Shown: piece by piece, positions 59,101 through 64,000 of the stretch
Layout: the number at the start of each line of letters is the position of its first letter
Position numbering within the stretch: position 1 is the stretch's first letter
Source: Sapria himalayana
Taxonomy: Eukaryota; Streptophyta; Magnoliopsida; Malpighiales; Rafflesiaceae
Direction: 5' to 3'
Assembly (NCBI GenBank): GCA_029783825.1
Contig: JAREIK010000499.1
Span: forward strand, 96,994 to 160,993
Length of the DNA: 64,000 bases
Notes under the pieces: model-generated
Databases searched by the model: none
Told to the model about the DNA's origin: nothing
Seen by the model: the letters and a program-made list of their open reading frames with translations, nothing else
Program-made: the position numbers and the translations under genes

Positions 59101-61519
59101 AAATAGATAGATAGACATATAGACAAATAGACATATAGATATATAGACATTTAGATGTATAAATTAATATATAAATAGATATACAGATAAATAATTAGAA
59201 AAAAGACATATAGATTGATATATAGATAGATAGATTAACAAATAGATAGATATAGATAGATATATATACATGTAGATAGATAGATAGATTGATTGATTGA
59301 TCGATAAATTGATAGATATTTAGAAGAAATATAAATAGATATATAGGCAGATAGAAAGATGGATGGATAGATAGGCAAGTAGGTAGATAGATATATTGAT
59401 AGATAGATAGATAGAATGATAGACAAATTGATAGATATTTAAATAGACAGATAAAGAGAAAGAAAGAGAGATTGATAGAATGAAAATTTGATAAATAGAT
59501 AGACAAATAGACAGATAAACAGATAAACAGATAGATAGATAGAAAAATAGATAGACAGATATATAGATAGAGTATTATATAGATAGACAAATAGATAGAT
59601 ATACAGATAATTATGTAGATAGGTAGACAAGTAGTCTGATAGATAGATAAATAGTGAAACAAATTGAAATATTGATAGATAGATAGATAGACAAATGGGC
59701 AGTTAGTCATTTTTACAAATAGACAAATATATAGATAGACATATAGATAGATGGACTGAAAGACATATAGACATATAGACAAATAGGCAAATAGACAAAT
59801 AGACAATAGGCAAATAAATATATATATAGATAGATAAATACACCGAAAGATAGATATATAAATAAATATATAAATAGATTGATAAAGAGATATATAGACA
59901 AATAGATAGTCAAATAGCTAGATATATTGATAGATGGACATATAAATAGTTAGACAGATATACAAATGGACAGATAGACAAATAGATAAATATACAGATT
60001 GAGAATTACATAGATATACATATAGATAGATTAATAGATAGACGTATAGATAAATAGACAGATAGAAAGGTAACTATATAGATAGATAGAGATATAAATC
60101 ATTTGATAGATAGATAGATAGATATATAGATATATAGATAAATAGATAGACAAAAAGACAAATATACAAATAGATAAATAGACATATAGACAAATAGATA
60201 GATAGATAAACAGATAGATAGATAGATTATTTGATTGATAGACAGATAAATAGATAAAATGATAGACAGATAAATAGAAAGACAAATAGAAAGACTTATA
60301 AATAGATAGATAGACATATAGATAAATAGACAAATAGAAAGATAGATAGATATCTATATAAACAAATAGAGAATTAGAAAGATAGACTGATAGATAGATA
60401 GAAATAAATAAAGATAGATAATAAAATAGACAAACACATAGATATATCGATAGACAGACCGACAGATAGATAGATAGATAGATAGATAAATTTAAAGATA
60501 GGTTGATTGATAGATAGATAGACAGATAGAAAGATAGCTTGACAAAAAGACAAAAAGACAAAAAGACATATAGACATATAGGCATATATTCTGATAGACA
60601 GATAAAGTGATAAAAAAATAACTGAATGATTGATAAATAAATAAATTTTCATACAGACAGACAGACAGATAGATAGATAGATAGATAGATAGACAAATAA
60701 ACAAATAAATGAATAGACATATAGACAGACAGACAGAAAAATAGATATAATGATAAATAGAAAAATAAAAAGATAGATAGATATACATATAAATAGATAG
60801 ACGATTAGAAAGATAGATTGATAGATATATAGAAATAAAGAAAGATAGCTAGATAAATAGATAAACAAATAGATATATCTATAGACAGACAGGTAGATAT
60901 ATAGATAAATATACAGATAGATAGATAGATGGATAGAGTGATAAAAAATAGACTGAATGATTGATAAACAAATAACTAATAGATAGACAGACAAAAATGA
61001 TAGATAGATAAATAGATAGAAAAATATATAAATAAATAAATAGATAGATAGACAGATAGATAGACATATAAAAAATAGACATAGAAATATAGATAGATAT
61101 ACATATAAATAGAAATACAATTAGAAAGATAGACTGTTAGATAGATAGATAGAAATAAAGAGAGTTAAATAGATTGATAGATAGATTGACAGATGGTTAG
61201 ATAGATAGAAAGATAGATATATAGATAGATAGATAGACGGACAGAAAGATAGATAGACATATAGAAAGATAGACATATAGATAGAAATATAGATAGACTG
61301 ATAAATAGATAAATAGATTGATAGATTGATGAAAGAGAAATAGACAAATATATATATAAATATATATATAGATAGATAGACAAATATACAAATAGACAGA
61401 TAGATACATACATAGATAGAAATCTAGATAGATAGACATAAAGACATATAGACATATAGACATATATACTCATAGACAGATAGAGTCATAGAAAATTACT
61501 CATAGACATATAGACATAC

Positions 61520-61550
<31 letters not shown>

Positions 61551-62220
61551 CATAGATCGAAAGATTGGCAAGTAGATAAATAGATTAATAAATAGATAAA
61601 CATATAGAATTATAGAATGATAGATAGATAGATAAACATATAGGCAAATAGGTAGATAGAAAGATAAACATATAAATAGACAAATAGATGTAAAGATAGA
61701 CAAATAGATAGATAGACAGACAGATAAATAGGTAAATAGTATGTTTGATATATAGATAGATAGATAATTTGACAATTAGGTAAATAGACAAATTGACATA
61801 TAGAAATATAGACAAATTTTTAGAAAGATTGACATAGAAATAGGCAGATAGATAGATAGGCTGATAGATAGAGATATAAATGCATAGATATATATATATT
61901 ATTAATAAATTAGTAGGTAGGTAGGTAAATAGATACTAGATAGATAGATAGGAGGATAGATAAGTAGATAGGTAGATAGATATATAGATATATAGATAGA
62001 TAGATAGATAGATTGGTTGATTGATAATTAGATAGATAGATAGATAAATAGATAAATAGATAGATAGATAAATAGTAAGATATATAGATAGATAGATACA
62101 TAGATCAATAGTTAGATTGGTTGATTATTTGATTAATATATATATATATATAGTTAGATAGATAGACAGATATAAAAAATAAACAAAAATACATATATAC
62201 AGATAGATATATAGACAAAA

Positions 62221-62275
<55 letters not shown>

Positions 62276-62286
62276 AATAGAAAGAA

Positions 62287-62332
<46 letters not shown>

Positions 62333-63128
62333 CAAAATAGAAAGAAAGAAAGATAGATAGATGAATAGACATATAGACCTATAGAATGATAGATAGATAA
62401 CTATATAGATAGATTTATAGATAGAAAGATAGATTTATAGACATATTGATATATAAACATATAGATAGATAGACAGATATACAGATAGATAGATATATAG
62501 AATGATTAATATATAGAGAGATAGATAGATAGTTAGATAGTTAGATAGGTAGATATATAGATAGATATTTAGATATAAAGATAGATATATAGATAGATAG
62601 ATCGAAGGCAAGTAGATAGATTCATAAATAGATAGATAGACAGATAGAATGATAGAATGATAGACAGATAGATATAAAAAATAGATAAATAGAATGATAG
62701 ATAGATAGATAGATTGACAGATATATAGATAGCTAAATGGATGGAGGTTGACATATATACAAATAGACAAATAGATACATATATAAATAGATAAATAAAT
62801 AAATAGATTAGTAGATAATATGATAATTAGATAATTAGATTGATAGTTAAAAAGATAAACAAATTGATAGATATATAGACAAAAAATACACAGATAAATA
62901 TTTAATTATTAGAATGATAGATAGTTATATAGATAGATAGATAGAGAGATATTTTGATAGATAAATATATATATAAATAAATAGATAGATAGAAAGATAG
63001 AAAGATAAATTGATAGATAGATAAATAAAAAGATAAATTGATAAATAAATATATAGATAGAGAGAAAGATAAATTGATAGATAGATTGGTTGATTGATTG
63101 ATACATTGATAGATAGATAGACATACAG

Positions 63129-63159
<31 letters not shown>

Positions 63160-63832
63160 GATATTAAAGATAGAAAGATAGCCAGATAGAAAATTTGATA
63201 CATATATTGATAAATACATAGATAGAAGGACTAATAGACAGATAGACCAATAGATAGAAAGATTGACTTATAGATACATAGATAGATATACAGATAAATA
63301 GATAGATAGATAGACACACAGATACACATTAAGATAATAGATAGACATATTGACAAATAGATTGTAGATAGATAGATAGATAGACAGAGAGACAGATATA
63401 TAGATATACAGACAGATAGATAGATAGTTAGATAGATTAAAATATTTATGGACAAATAGAATCATAGAATGATAGAATGACAGATAGATATATAGATATA
63501 TAAACATATAGACAGACAGATAGATAGACTAAAAGAAAGATATATAGATATACATATAGATAGATAGACAAATAGATAGATAGATTGATTGATTAACAAA
63601 TACTGAGAAACAGAGATTGAAAAATAAAAAGATAGACAAATTGATAGTCTAATAAATAGATAGACAAGATAGATAGACAAATATATAGATACATAGATAG
63701 ATAGGTTGATAGGTATGTAGATAGGTATATAGATAGAAACATAGATAGAAATGTAGATAAATAGACATAAAGATTGATAGATCGACATCAAGATAAATAA
63801 ATAGATAGACAAATAAATAGATAGACAGATCG

Positions 63833-63889
<57 letters not shown>

Positions 63890-64000
63890 GATAGATAGAA
63901 AAATTGATAGACAAATAGATCAATAGATATATAGGTATATAGATAGATAGTAGATATAAAGACTATTATATAGATAGATAGATAGATAGATAGTAAAATA
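59101..64000 (-). repeat. Degenerate GATA array (TATC on the minus strand)
   Basis: GATA units with GACA, GAAA, AATA and GATT variants fill the rest of the window, with TA runs near 62138-62152, 62226-62272, 62290-62331 and 63838-63884. It starts directly at the right CACTA terminus and runs off the window edge. Its long frames are on the minus strand only, because TATC lacks stops while GATA contains TAG. It is the same repeat class as arrays 1 and 2 but inverted. Confidence 0.97.

Noticed and set aside
1..64000. CRISPR array, tRNA or rRNA genes, telomeric repeats
   Set aside because: The repeats are simple tetranucleotides without unique spacers, and no cloverleaf, rRNA core or TTTAGGG run was seen. 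The content is plant nuclear, not prokaryotic.

Overview
The window looks like heterochromatic, gene-poor DNA from a flowering plant. The evidence is En/Spm (CACTA) transposons encoding plant-type TNP2 and TNPA transposases with DUF4216/DUF4218 modules, a plant LINE with a C-terminal RNase H domain, a TTA-flanked Harbinger-type MITE, a Ty1/copia gag remnant, and pieces of plant housekeeping genes (PP2A catalytic subunit, ARF GTPase, an RRM protein). No intact host gene is visible. The only clean reading frame with a recognisable domain is the RNase H end of a truncated LINE. The species cannot be told from the sequence. || Layout: (1) 1-2735 is a degenerate TATC tetranucleotide array. (2) 2736-10395 is CACTA copy E1: one terminus, a 2.3-kb segment carrying a decayed PP2A catalytic-subunit fragment, then TNPA and truncated TNP2 pseudogenes on the minus strand. 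(3) 11443-21930 is a second TATC array with a 1.1-kb higher-order repeat. (4) 21931-22426 is the end of copy E2, cut by the end of copy E3 at 22427. (5) 22953-28755 is a different, complete, non-autonomous CACTA element with a 3-bp ATA target duplication. It carries an intron-containing RRM-gene fragment, a C48 (Ulp1-like) protease fragment and a 388-bp MITE. (6) 28756-39074 is the rest of E3: TNPA, a deletion that removed nearly all of TNP2, a GA tract, TA-rich arrays, a LINE insertion and an intronless ARF pseudogene. (7) 39075-59100 is copy E4, bounded by termini at both ends, with TNPA, near full-length TNP2, GA tract, the same ARF pseudogene and a duplicated block around a copia gag remnant. 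(8) 59101-64000 is a GATA array, so its TATC strand is opposite to that of the two left arrays. || E1, E3 and E4 belong to one family, whose transposase genes all lie on the minus strand with the TNPA end nearest the left terminus. TNP2 (cleavage/joining) and TNPA (subterminal-motif binding) would together mobilise elements with matching ends, but every copy here is broken. The family carries several simple-sequence domains that vary in length between copies: GCN-like trinucleotides, GTATAC palindromes, GA and TA-rich. It has also picked up cellular genes by two routes: genomic capture with introns kept (RRM, in the unrelated nested element) and insertion of an intronless ARF copy flanked by a 13-bp direct repeat, later copied along with the element. 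The most unusual feature is that TATC arrays abut three separate CACTA termini, always running toward the element, so the E2-E4 complex sits between oppositely oriented arrays.
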